NCBI RefSeq assembly: GCF_017311415.1
Contig: NZ_JAEKIS010000002.1
Coordinates: 298,099-362,098 of the forward strand
Direction of reading: 5' to 3'
Source: Salipiger abyssi
GTDB taxonomy: Bacteria > Pseudomonadota > Alphaproteobacteria > Rhodobacterales > Rhodobacteraceae
DNA length: 64,000 nucleotides
Part shown: positions 17,281 through 26,036 of the stretch, one piece after another
How positions within the stretch are numbered: the stretch's first letter is position 1
How the letters are laid out: every line of letters starts with the position of its first letter
The notes under the pieces: generated by a model
The model's database searches: none
Told to the model about the DNA's origin: nothing
What the model saw: the letters and a program-made list of their open reading frames with translations, nothing else
Made by a program: the position numbers and the translations under genes

Positions 17281-19751
17281 CGGCCCTCTCCTCCTTCGCT
17301 GTGCTGACCGTCGTCGCCGTCGCGCCCGGTGGGCATCACATCCGAGCGGCTGCTCTGCTGCGCCTCAGCTCTAACGCGGGATGCATCATCCTGCCCGGTG
17401 CTCTCGTCGCTGGCGGAGGACGGCGTCCCGTTGCTGTCGCGGGCGAACAGCGCCTCGGGATTGCGCAGCCAGACATCGCGCTGTGCAAACGGGATCTCGA
17501 TCCCCTCTTCCTTAAAGCGGCAGGCGATCTCGTGGTGGAAATCCGATTTCACGACCAGGATCTGTCCGACATCGCGGATCACCGCGCGGATCACGAAGTT
17601 CAGAGAATCCGCACCGAACTCCTCGAAAGTGACCATCGGTTCGGGGTTCAGCAGCACCATGTCGTGCTCGCGCACCGCCCGCAGGATCACCTCCTCGACC
17701 TTGCGCGTATCGGTGCCATAGGCCACGCCCACATTCATCACGACCCGGCCCAGCACATTCGAGCGGGTATAGTTGGTCACCCGCCCCGACACGAAATCGG
17801 AGTTCGGCACGATCAGCTCGGTGCGGTCGAAGGTCTCGATCCGGGTCGAGCGCACCGCGATGCTCTTGACGATGCCATGCGTGCCGCCGGTCTCGATCCA
17901 GTCGCCCTCGGAGATCGGCCGCTCGATCAGCAGGATGATGCCCGACACGAAATTCGACACGATGTTCTGGAGGCCGAAACCGATCCCGACAGAAAGCGCA
18001 CCCGCCACGATGGCGAGCGACGAGAGGTCGAGCCCGGCGGCGGTGATCGCGATAAGCGCCGCGAGGAAGATGCCGACATAGCCCAGCCCCGAGACGATGG
18101 CGGTCTGTCCGCCCGGGTCGAGCTTGGTCTTCGGCAGAATCGAGCTGCGCAGCCCGCTCTGGGTCAGCCGCGTCAGCGCGTAGCCGATGACGAAAACCAC
18201 CAGGAAGGTAAAGAAATCGGCGGGCGAGATCCGCGTGTCGCCGAAGGTGAAGCCTTCGCGGAACCGCGCCCAGACCTCGGTGAGATCGGCCACCCGCGCG
18301 CCCCAGACCAGCGCCAGCAGAGGCAATGCGCCGATCAGCAGCGCCAGACCGGCCAGAACCGGGATCAGCCCGTCCGCATCCTGCGCGCCCTTGCCGGTGA
18401 CCAGCTCGTAGAAATCGTTGACGACGCGCTGAAGCACCAGCACCAGCGCCAGCACCGCCAACGTCGCCACTGCCGGGTAGACGGTCGCCTGACCGACCGC
18501 ATCGTAGCCGATGGCCGACATAACCGGACCGACCACCGCCAGCACCACCGCCGCGCGGCCGATGATCCGCGCCAGCCGCAGGCGGAAATGCGAGCCTTCG
18601 AGCAGCGTGCCCTCGGTGGCCCGCTCGGGAGTCAGCCCCGAAAGGATATGGCCCAGCCGCGACAGCATCAGCGCGCAGAGCACCAGGATGGGGAAATCCA
18701 GCACCACCCGGGTGGTATCCGAATAGGAAAAGATCTCGGCGGTGGTGAGCCCGGCCGAGCGCAGCACGAACAGGACGGCCAGCAGGTTGGAATAGTAGCG
18801 GGCCTCGCGGCGCTGTGCCTGTGGCAGCGGCAACGTCGCGATATCGTCGTTCTGATGGAAACTCTGATCGGCCAGCCAGCCGATCAGCAACAGCGCGCCA
18901 CCCCAGACGGGAAGCTGCTCCAGCATCAGCCGGCCCTTGACGCCGGCGAGCCCCGTCGCCTGAAGCGCCGCGGTGAGCAGCACCAGCCCGGCAAAGGGCA
19001 GCATGATGCCGCCGATCGAGAGCAGGAAGCCCCAGACGCCGGTCCCGCGTCGGGTGCTTCGGCGCAACCAGTTGATCGCCATGCGCATCCATGCCGGGCC
19101 GCGTATCACCAGCAGCAGCGCCAGCCCGACCAGCAGAAGGATCACCGGCAGATCGCGCCGCGCCTCGCGCAGCGTCACGTCGGATTGCAGGTTCTGGTGC
19201 AGCTCCGACCACAGGCTGTGCCAGGACGCCGCGAGCGCATGTGCCGCATCCGGCCAGAGCGACGGGTTGAGCGGCGACGGTCCCAGCGACAGCAGCGCAT
19301 CGGCCTGCCGCGCTCGGATCATCTCGTCGATCTCGCGGATCAGCCCGTCGGCGCGGGTATAGGCCTCCTCGGCCTGCCGCACCGGCGCCTGAAGGCGCCC
19401 GAGCTCGTCGTTCAGCTCGGCGCGCCGTGTGGCGATCTCCTCGGGTTCGCTTTCGCCCTCCGCCGGCGGCTCTCCCAGCGCGGCGATCTGCGATTGCAGC
19501 GTCTGGATACGCGTGGCGTTGGTGCTTTCGGCCTGAAGGAAGCTCTCACGCCAGCCCGCGACGGTGCTGCGCAGATCTTCGAGCGCGGCGTCCGACGCCT
19601 GTCCGTTCTCGATCACCTGTTCCGCCCGGGCCGCGACGGTCTCCCAGGAATCGTAACTCAGATCTCTGTCCTGCGCCCGGAGCGCCCCGGCGCTCAGCGC
19701 CAGGAGGAGAGCCAGGCCGACGGCGGCGAACCAGCGCGTAAAGGCGGTCAT
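17277..19751 (-). CDS. MscS-family mechanosensitive channel with DUF3772 domain
   Basis: An 824-residue large MscS-like channel. It has a signal peptide ('FAAVGLALLLALSAGALRAQ'), then a periplasmic coiled DUF3772-type domain (to about 190) and about ten hydrophobic segments. The MscS pore core follows ('LSVGIGFGLQNIVSNFVSGIILLIERPISEGDWIE') with the cytoplasmic vestibule. The C-terminal 60 residues are hydrophilic and low-complexity. The family gates on membrane tension during osmotic downshock. The ATG at 19751 overlaps the cysK stop as ATGA; the earlier open frame lies inside cysK and is noise. Confidence 0.9.
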   Translation of the reverse strand: MTAFTRWFAAVGLALLLALSAGALRAQDRDLSYDSWETVAARAEQVIENGQASDAALEDLRSTVAGWRESFLQAESTNATRIQTLQSQIAALGEPPAEGESEPEEIATRRAELNDELGRLQAPVRQAEEAYTRADGLIREIDEMIRARQADALLSLGPSPLNPSLWPDAAHALAASWHSLWSELHQNLQSDVTLREARRDLPVILLLVGLALLLVIRGPAWMRMAINWLRRSTRRGTGVWGFLLSIGGIMLPFAGLVLLTAALQATGLAGVKGRLMLEQLPVWGGALLLIGWLADQSFHQNDDIATLPLPQAQRREARYYSNLLAVLFVLRSAGLTTAEIFSYSDTTRVVLDFPILVLCALMLSRLGHILSGLTPERATEGTLLEGSHFRLRLARIIGRAAVVLAVVGPVMSAIGYDAVGQATVYPAVATLAVLALVLVLQRVVNDFYELVTGKGAQDADGLIPVLAGLALLIGALPLLALVWGARVADLTEVWARFREGFTFGDTRISPADFFTFLVVFVIGYALTRLTQSGLRSSILPKTKLDPGGQTAIVSGLGYVGIFLAALIAITAAGLDLSSLAIVAGALSVGIGFGLQNIVSNFVSGIILLIERPISEGDWIETGGTHGIVKSIAVRSTRIETFDRTELIVPNSDFVSGRVTNYTRSNVLGRVVMNVGVAYGTDTRKVEEVILRAVREHDMVLLNPEPMVTFEEFGADSLNFVIRAVIRDVGQILVVKSDFHHEIACRFKEEGIEIPFAQRDVWLRNPEALFARDSNGTPSSASDESTGQDDASRVRAEAQQSSRSDVMPTGRDGDDGQHSEGGEGR

Positions 19752-20776
19752 GCGTCCTCGAAAACACCGGGTATGGAGGCGGGGGCGCGGTCCAGCCAGG
19801 CCGGCACGGGCAGCCCCTTGTCCTTCAGGAATGCGGGATTGAACAGTTTCGACTGATACCGCGTGCCGAAATCGCAGAGCACGGTGACAATGGTGTGACC
19901 CGGGCCCATCTCCTGCGCCATGCGGATCGCGCCCGCCACGTTCACGCCCGAAGACCCGCCGAGGCAAAGCCCCTCGTCCTGAAGCAGATCGAACACCACC
20001 GGCAGCGCTTCCTCATCGGGGATGCGGTAGCTGAAATCGGGGGTGAAGCCTTCGAGATTGGCGGTGATACGCCCCTGCCCGATGCCCTCGGTGATCGAGT
20101 CGCCGGGATTCTCCTGCCCGGTATATAGCTTGTAGAGCCCCGCGCCCTCGGGATCGGCGAGCCCGACCTTGACGCCCTTGGGTTGCAACGCCGCCGCGAC
20201 GCCGGCCAGCGTGCCGCCGGAGCCCACCGCGCAGATGAAGCCGTCGACCTTGCCGTCGGTCTGATCCCAGATCTCGGGGCCGGTCATCTCGATATGCGCC
20301 TGACGGTTGGCCACGTTGTCGAACTGGTTGGCCCAGATCGCGCCATGCGCCTCGGTCTTGGCGAGCTCTTCGGCGAGACGGCCGGAATAGCGCACATAGT
20401 TGTTGGGATTCGCATAGGGTGCGGCGGGCACCTGTACCAGCGCGGCGCCGGCCAGACGGATCATATCCTTCTTTTCCTGGCTCTGGGTCTCGGGAATCAC
20501 GATGACGGTCTTGAACCCCATCGACGCGCCGACCAGCGCCAGCCCGATCCCGGTATTGCCCGCGGTGCCCTCGACCACGGTGCCGCCGGGCTCCAGCAGC
20601 CCCTTCTCCACCGCATCGCGGATGATGTAGAGCGCGGCACGATCCTTGACCGACTGGCCGGGGTTGAGAAACTCCGCCTTGCCGAGGATGGTGCAGCCTG
20701 TCATCTCGCTGGCCTTGCGCAGCTTGATGAGCGGCGTATGTCCGATGGCCTGCGCCAGATCCTGTGCGACCCGCAT
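19748..20776 (-). CDS. cysK: Cysteine synthase A
   Basis: A 342-residue fold-type II PLP enzyme making cysteine from O-acetylserine and sulfide. The PLP lysine lies in 'NPGQSVKDRAALY'. The phosphate loop is 'GSGGTLAG' and the substrate loop 'EGTAGNTGIGLA' replaces the more usual TSGNTG. It is somewhat longer than E. coli CysK, with a C-terminal extension. It follows trgA-trgB on the same strand. In Rhodobacter sphaeroides the trgAB/cysK locus contributes to tellurite resistance, which supports reading these genes as one functional group. Confidence 0.9.
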   Translation of the reverse strand: MRVAQDLAQAIGHTPLIKLRKASEMTGCTILGKAEFLNPGQSVKDRAALYIIRDAVEKGLLEPGGTVVEGTAGNTGIGLALVGASMGFKTVIVIPETQSQEKKDMIRLAGAALVQVPAAPYANPNNYVRYSGRLAEELAKTEAHGAIWANQFDNVANRQAHIEMTGPEIWDQTDGKVDGFICAVGSGGTLAGVAAALQPKGVKVGLADPEGAGLYKLYTGQENPGDSITEGIGQGRITANLEGFTPDFSYRIPDEEALPVVFDLLQDEGLCLGGSSGVNVAGAIRMAQEMGPGHTIVTVLCDFGTRYQSKLFNPAFLKDKGLPVPAWLDRAPASIPGVFEDA

Positions 20777-20834
20777 GGGTGCCCTCCCTCTTTCACGGTC
20801 TGAAACACAGGTTTAGGGCCGCGTGTTTGGGAAC

Positions 20835-21959
20835 TCAAGCGCTGCGGCGCAGCTCCTCACGATGACGTGCCAGCCAGTAGAGCATCATCACCAATGGCCC
20901 GGCATTCACCTCGCCGCTGTCGACCAGCGCCATGGCCCGCTCGAACGGGATCACATGGCTGCGAATATCCTCGTGCTCCTCATCCAGCCCGCCCAAGCCG
21001 TTATCGGCCTCGCTCAGCTCGCAAAGCCCCAGAAAACAGTGGAAAAACTCGGTCGTATAGCCAGGCGAGGCATAGACGCGCATCATTGGACGCAGCTCTC
21101 TGAGCTGCACGCCGGCCTCTTCCTCGGCCTCGCGCAGGGCGCAGACCTCCGGGCTTTCTCCGGCATCAACCAGCCCCGCCGGCGGCTCCAGAATCGAGGG
21201 TTTGGGATCGCCGCGCAGCACCGGGCCGTAGCGTAGCTGTTCGATCAGCAGCACGCGGTCCGTTTCGGGATCGTAGGGCAGGACGAGTGCCGCGTCATAG
21301 GCGACAAATCCTTCGCGGCTGAGGGTCTCCGTCATGCTGCCGTCGAAGCGTCGGAAACGCAGATCGAAATCGCGCAGGCGGAAGAAACCCTCAAAGCCCG
21401 GCCGGTCGCGCAGGATCTCGACCGTATCGAGCCCGCGAGCGGAGCGCAGCGCATGCGGGGCGTCCTGTCGGGCCAGCTCACGCGCCCAGGCCCGCGCCGC
21501 CAGAAACGGGCGCAGCCTGGCCATCGTCTCGGGCTCTGTCCGGCCGTACTGCGCCATGATCTCGCGCGCGGTGCCGCAGGCCAGCCGGCCCCATTCGGCG
21601 GCCCACTCGGCCAGATCGAAAAGCCGCTCGCCATCCGGCACACATCCCAGCGCGCGCGCCAGCGCCTGCACCGTGGCGCCGTCCGACATTGTCACGGACA
21701 TCTCGCGCAGGACGTCGACGCTTTCCCCCTCGTAATAGGCCAGCCGCGCCAGATCCTGGTTGGAGAGATCCCGCAACAGCACCCCCTCGGCGGCAGCGCC
21801 GGGGGTTTGGCAGAGTACCGCTTCCGGCGCCCCTTTCGCGGCGACCTCGTAGACCGAATAACCCGAAAGCCTCGCCGTCTCGCAGGCCACTGCGCGGCCA
21901 AGAACCTTCTCTCGCAAGGGCGCATGACGAAGCGGTCCGAAGACAAACAGATCGGCCAT
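20835..21959 (-). CDS. trgB: TrgB: gamma-glutamylcyclotransferase-like plus NUDIX hydrolase
   Basis: A 374-residue two-domain protein. Residues 1 to about 170 form an AIG2/gamma-glutamylcyclotransferase-like domain ('MADLFVFGPLRHAPLREKVLG'). The C-terminal domain has a complete NUDIX box running from 'GLVDAGESPEVCAL' through 'REAEEEAGV', as in ADP-ribose pyrophosphatases. The match to TrgB of R. sphaeroides rests on this architecture and on the trgA-trgB-cysK order. The start at 21959 sits 11 bases after trgA. The upstream extension of the frame covers trgA and is not used. The substrate is unknown. Confidence 0.88.
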   Translation of the reverse strand: MADLFVFGPLRHAPLREKVLGRAVACETARLSGYSVYEVAAKGAPEAVLCQTPGAAAEGVLLRDLSNQDLARLAYYEGESVDVLREMSVTMSDGATVQALARALGCVPDGERLFDLAEWAAEWGRLACGTAREIMAQYGRTEPETMARLRPFLAARAWARELARQDAPHALRSARGLDTVEILRDRPGFEGFFRLRDFDLRFRRFDGSMTETLSREGFVAYDAALVLPYDPETDRVLLIEQLRYGPVLRGDPKPSILEPPAGLVDAGESPEVCALREAEEEAGVQLRELRPMMRVYASPGYTTEFFHCFLGLCELSEADNGLGGLDEEHEDIRSHVIPFERAMALVDSGEVNAGPLVMMLYWLARHREELRRSA

Positions 21960-21970
21960 GCCGTTCTCCC

Positions 21971-22411
21971 TCAGCGCCAGTGGCGCGATGCGGTTTCCGA
22001 CAGCAGACCGGTGACGATGGCTCCGGCGAGCATCATGGTGAAAAACCCGCTGTCGAGCAGGATCTGGCCAAAGTCGATGCCGATTTCGAAAATCGCGGCA
22101 AAGGCCTCCATCGCGCTGTGATAGCGGTGCCGCATCGCCAACCGCACCATTTCGTTGGCCGACTGCACGAACAGCCCCCACAGGATGAGAGCCACCACTC
22201 CGGTGATGCCGTGCGAGACCGCAGAGGCCATCCCCCGCCCGGCGCGCGGACCGACGATGATCCAGCCGCAGAGAAATCCGATCACGCAGTTCACCTGCGT
22301 GAAGATGCCGAAATCGGTGGTCTCTTCCGGCAACGTCTTGATGTATTGCGACCCGAAATAGGCCAGCACCAGCATGCAAAGCGCGGCGACCAGGCGGGCG
22401 GCGGTAAACAT
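21971..22411 (-). CDS. trgA: TrgA family membrane protein (tellurite resistance)
   Basis: A 146-residue integral membrane protein with about four hydrophobic segments: 'LVAALCMLVLAYFGS', 'VNCVIGFLCGWIIVG', 'GITGVVALILWGLFV' and 'GFFTMMLAGAIVTGLL'. Size, topology and position immediately before trgB match TrgA of R. sphaeroides, which raises tellurite tolerance by an unknown mechanism. It begins the trgA-trgB-cysK-mscS-alaX run, all on the minus strand with very short or overlapping junctions from cysK onward. Confidence 0.87.
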   Translation of the reverse strand: MFTAARLVAALCMLVLAYFGSQYIKTLPEETTDFGIFTQVNCVIGFLCGWIIVGPRAGRGMASAVSHGITGVVALILWGLFVQSANEMVRLAMRHRYHSAMEAFAAIFEIGIDFGQILLDSGFFTMMLAGAIVTGLLSETASRHWR

Positions 22412-22550
22412 CTGCGACGGGCCTCAACTGCGTGATTATTGATTGACGCTAAGGTAACGCCGCCGCGTCGCGATCTGCAAGCGCTGCGCGGCCCTGTGCC
22501 AAAGCCGGTCTGCGCATGTGACCCTTGCGAAACATCTGGCCCGGTCGCGC

Positions 22551-23972
22551 TCAGAAATCGCGCGCCTCATAGGCCGCCAGCGCCGCCTTGCGCCCGTCGT
22601 CGGCGCTGACCACCGGGTCTGGATAGGCATCGCCCGGCGCCATCGCCCAGCTCTCGGGGATCGCGTCGAAATAGCTGAGCGCAGTCTCGGGCGGGCGGCG
22701 CTGCCCCTCGGCGATCCAGCGCGTGACATAGGTGCGGTCGGGGTCGAATTTCTCGCGCTGGGTGATCGGGTTGAAGACGCGGAAATAGGGCGCCGCGTCC
22801 GGGCCGCTGCCGGCGGTCCATTGCCAGCCGAGCGCATTGGCCGCCGGATCCCAGTCGATCAGGCAGTCGGCAAACCAGTCCATTCCAATTTTCCAATGAC
22901 ACATCAGGTGCTTGGTGAGGTAACTTGCGACGATCATCCGGGCGCGGTTGTGCATCCGCCCCGTCACATACATCTCGCGCAGCGCCGCATCGACAAAGGG
23001 AATGCCGGTGCGGGCGCGTTTCCAGGCGATGACCTCGCGGCGGCGCTCATCCTCGTTCCAGGGGAAGCCGCCCCATTCCTCGCGCCAGTTGTCCTCCAGC
23101 AGATGCGGCGTGTGCCACATCAGGTGATAGGCGAATTCGCGCCAGACCAACTCCTTCAGCCAGGTCTCGGCGCCGGGCTTGCCCGCCTCCTGCGCGCGCT
23201 TGCCGGCGTGCCAGCATTGCGCCGGGCTGATCTCGCCCAGGCTGAGATTTTCCGACAGGTTGGAGCAGCCGTCCTCGGCCACCATATTGCGCCCGTCCTT
23301 GTATTCGGCGATGCGCCCCGAGACAAAGCCGCCAAGCCGCCCCTGCGCCGCCGCCTCGCCGAGCTGCACATAGGGCCGCACCACCGCAGCCCCCCGCCGC
23401 ATCGCAGCGCCGAGTTGCCAATCCTCCAGCGCATCGCTTTCCGGCCAGCTTGCGGGAGCGGGCAGCTTCGACGGCGCCGGCAGCGGCTCGGGCACATCCG
23501 TGCCGCAGACCGCGCGCCAGAACGGCGTATAGACCTTGTAGAACCCGCCCTGCTTGGTCTCGACGCTCCAGGGCTCGAAAAGCAGATGGCCGCCATAGCT
23601 TTTGGCGTCGACGCCACGATCCTTGAGCGCGGATTTCACATCGGTGTCGCGCTCGACCGCAGCCGGATCGTAGGCGCGCTGCCACCAGACAGCACCCGCG
23701 CCGGTCTCCGCCACCAGCGCGTCGAGCACCTCGCGCGCAGGCCCCGCACGAAAGATCAGCCGGCTGCCCTTCTCCGCCAGCGCCTGCGCAAAGACCTCCA
23801 GCCCCAGCCCCAGCCGCCATTTAGGCGCCGCGCCGAGCGCATCGACCGTATGGTCGCGGATGAAGACCGGGATCACCGGACGCCCCGCCTGCCCCGCCGC
23901 GTGCAACGCGGCGTGATCGCTCAGCCGCAGGTCGCGGCGGATCCAGACGAGGACGGGGGATGGCTCTGACAT
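22551..23972 (-). CDS. phrB: Deoxyribodipyrimidine photolyase (class I CPD type)
   Basis: A 473-residue flavoprotein that splits cyclobutane pyrimidine dimers with blue light. The N-terminal Rossmann antenna domain begins 'VLVWIRRDLRLSDHAAL'. The FAD domain shows 'CSNLSENLSLGEISP', 'WREFAYHLMWHTP', 'GIPFVDAALREMYVTGRMHNRARM' and 'DWDPAANALGWQWTAGSGPDAAPYFRVFNP', all standard for class I photolyases. The length is normal. It is a single gene, with trgA on its downstream side and a PLP enzyme upstream. Confidence 0.94.
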   Translation of the reverse strand: MSEPSPVLVWIRRDLRLSDHAALHAAGQAGRPVIPVFIRDHTVDALGAAPKWRLGLGLEVFAQALAEKGSRLIFRAGPAREVLDALVAETGAGAVWWQRAYDPAAVERDTDVKSALKDRGVDAKSYGGHLLFEPWSVETKQGGFYKVYTPFWRAVCGTDVPEPLPAPSKLPAPASWPESDALEDWQLGAAMRRGAAVVRPYVQLGEAAAQGRLGGFVSGRIAEYKDGRNMVAEDGCSNLSENLSLGEISPAQCWHAGKRAQEAGKPGAETWLKELVWREFAYHLMWHTPHLLEDNWREEWGGFPWNEDERRREVIAWKRARTGIPFVDAALREMYVTGRMHNRARMIVASYLTKHLMCHWKIGMDWFADCLIDWDPAANALGWQWTAGSGPDAAPYFRVFNPITQREKFDPDRTYVTRWIAEGQRRPPETALSYFDAIPESWAMAPGDAYPDPVVSADDGRKAALAAYEARDF

Positions 23973-24035
23973 GGCGGCTTTCCTTGTTGCCCGGCAGACA
24001 GATAGCGCCCACGCGGCAGGGTCAAGCCACCGGCG

Positions 24036-25235
24036 TCACAGCACCCGGTCGAGCGCTTCGATCAGCTTTTCCACCTCGTGCTGCGCGGTGTAATGCACGA
24101 AGGAGAGCCGCAGCACGCCCATCGCCGGATCGACGCCCATGGCCTGCAACGGGCGCACCGCGTAGAAATCGCTGCCCCCTGCCATGATCCCGTGCTCCGC
24201 CAGCGCCCGCGCCGCCGCCTCCGCCGGGCCCTGCAAGGCCACCGCCACGGTCGGTGCGCGGTGCGCGGCATCGCGCGGCCCCAGAAGGCGCACCGAATTC
24301 CGGTTGCCCAGGAAGTCGAGCAGCGGCTGCATCAGCGTCACCTCATGCGCATGCATGAGCCCCGCCACCTCGCGCGGGGCGACGCCCTCATGCGCCGCCA
24401 GCGCCTCGATATAATCCACCATGCCGGCGCTGGCCGCGACCTGCGCATGATCCGGCCCGGCGGGGGTGAATTTCTTGTAGAGCGTGTCGCCATTGAAGAA
24501 ATGCGCCTGGTTGGGCAGCGCCTCTCCCAGCGCGCGGCGCATGACCATGATGCCCTGATGCGGCCCGTAGGTCTTGTAGGCCGAGAACAGGTAGATATCG
24601 CAGCCGAGCTCCCCCACATCCGGGAAGCCGTGCGGCGCATAGCTCACCCCGTCGACACAGACCCAGGCGCCGGCGGCATGGGCCAGCGCGGTGATCTCGC
24701 GCACCGGGTTGATCTCGCCCACCACGTTGGAGCAATGCGGGAAACAGACCAGCCGCACCTTCTCGTCGAGCAGCTTTTCCAGCGCTGCCGGGTCGAGATG
24801 CCCGGTCTCCGGGTCGATCTTCCATTCGCGGATCTCGATCCCGTCCTCGGCCAGCCGCCGCCAGGGGCCGGAATTGGCCTCGTGATCCTGATTGGTGACG
24901 ACGATCGCCTCGCCGGGCATCATCCGCTGGCGAAAGGCCTGGGCCAGCACATAGGTGTTCTGCGTGGTCGAGGGGCCGAAGCTCAGCTCATCGCTCTCGA
25001 CCCCCAGCAGCCCGGCCAGACGGCTGCGCGCCTCGTCCATCTCGGCTCCGCTCGCCTCCGAGGCCGGGTATGGCGCATAGGGCTGGACCTTGCGCTGATG
25101 GTAGAAACGCGTCAGCCGTTCGATCACCGGCTGGCAGGTATAAGACCCGCCCGCATTCTCGAAAAACGCCCAGCCTTCCAGCGACGGCTCGGCAAAGGCG
25201 GGAAACTGCCCGCGCACGAACTCCAGATCCAGCAT
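24036..25235 (-). CDS. Cysteine desulfurase-like protein (class V aminotransferase fold)
   Basis: A 399-residue PLP enzyme resembling the 'cysteine desulfurase-like' family related to SufS/CsdA. The PLP lysine lies in 'FSAYKTYGPHQG', with 'WVCVDGVSYAPHG' for the cofactor Asp and 'TTQNTYVLAQAF' for the phosphate site. No suf or isc genes are near, so a role in Fe-S assembly is not implied. The ATG at 25235 has GGGGAG upstream; a further ATG 19 codons earlier is less likely. Confidence 0.85.
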   Translation of the reverse strand: MLDLEFVRGQFPAFAEPSLEGWAFFENAGGSYTCQPVIERLTRFYHQRKVQPYAPYPASEASGAEMDEARSRLAGLLGVESDELSFGPSTTQNTYVLAQAFRQRMMPGEAIVVTNQDHEANSGPWRRLAEDGIEIREWKIDPETGHLDPAALEKLLDEKVRLVCFPHCSNVVGEINPVREITALAHAAGAWVCVDGVSYAPHGFPDVGELGCDIYLFSAYKTYGPHQGIMVMRRALGEALPNQAHFFNGDTLYKKFTPAGPDHAQVAASAGMVDYIEALAAHEGVAPREVAGLMHAHEVTLMQPLLDFLGNRNSVRLLGPRDAAHRAPTVAVALQGPAEAAARALAEHGIMAGGSDFYAVRPLQAMGVDPAMGVLRLSFVHYTAQHEVEKLIEALDRVL

Positions 25236-25341
25236 ATGTCCGACTCCCCTGAGATTGCGGCGGAGAAAACCGGCGAATGCGCGGAGCGTCAAGGATCGGC
25301 GCGGCGAACCTTACGTGAGTTTGGGGGATGGCCCCGGATCT

Positions 25342-25364
25342 GTGGGTTGGAACCCCACCCTACG
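25342..25364 (-). repeat. Short GGGTGGG-type palindromic repeat (variant)
   Basis: Read on the minus strand it begins CGTAGGGTGGGG and continues as TTCCAACCCAC, an imperfect hairpin. It shares the GTAGGGTGGG core with the MITE-like ends at 16.5, 33.5 and 48.0 kb. Its TAG is the stop codon of the adjacent membrane-protein gene. Confidence 0.55.
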
Positions 25365-25782
25365 CTGCCGGATCGCCGGACATGCGGGCCTTTGCCCGTT
25401 TACGCCGAACCAACCGCACCGTTGCGAATGCGGCAAATACATATGGCGTCGCGAGGAACACGACGGCGAAGATTGCCGAAAGCGCCCAGCCAATCCCAAG
25501 ACGCGCGTTGATCAGGTCTTGTGCGATCTGCCGGTGTTTCGGAGCGACCGTGCGGAGCTGCTCTTCAAAGGTAAAACCCGCTGGATCGGTGCCCAGCCAC
25601 CAAAGCTTGAGATCAATGGAACGATCCGCCCAATAGTAGCAGATGAAAGTCACGATGGCGGTCAGCATCAGGCTAAGGGCCAGCCCCGGAACAAGACGCA
25701 ACCGGGTCATCGCGATCCCTGGCGGAATCGCCAGCGCCACAATCGCAAGCGAGATCGTCGCTAGGTTTATGAGCAAAAACAT
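25360..25782 (-). CDS. Small uncharacterised membrane protein
   Basis: About 140 residues with three hydrophobic segments: 'LINLATISLAIVALAI', 'GLALSLMLTAIVTFICYYW' and 'WALSAIFAVVFLATPYVFAAF'. A soluble stretch between the last two includes 'LRTVAPKHRQIAQDLI'. The C-terminus is basic ('RLVRRKRAKARM'). The start at 25782 is the first Met before the first helix; the frame remains open to 25977, but that part is unlike a protein. The family is not recognised. Its stop codon lies within a dispersed repeat, so the natural C-terminus may have been altered. Confidence 0.5.
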   Translation of the reverse strand: MFLLINLATISLAIVALAIPPGIAMTRLRLVPGLALSLMLTAIVTFICYYWADRSIDLKLWWLGTDPAGFTFEEQLRTVAPKHRQIAQDLINARLGIGWALSAIFAVVFLATPYVFAAFATVRLVRRKRAKARMSGDPAA

Positions 25783-25977
25783 AGGGAACCGCCCTTTGGT
25801 CACGGATGACAGGACCATATCGGCTGACTGGAAACAACCGTTCCAAACCTTGCCGCACGCGGACGGACTAGTACCGGATCGGTTTGGCGGCGGCTTGGCG
25901 CATGCGTCGCTCCAGGCTCCCCCTTCCAAGGACACAACGCAACACCTCACAGGGCTCGCGTTGCCACCCTGCGCCAC

Positions 25978-26007
25978 AAAAAAGCGCGCGGGCCCGAGGG
26001 CCCGCGC
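25978..26007 (-). terminator. Intrinsic terminator of the BCCT gene
   Basis: A 10-bp GC stem (25986-25995 with 25998-26007) followed on the minus strand by GC and six T. This is a classical rho-independent terminator 29 bases after the BCCT stop. Confidence 0.85.
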
Positions 26008-26036
26008 TCATTCAGATCAAACCTGGCTGACAGGTG

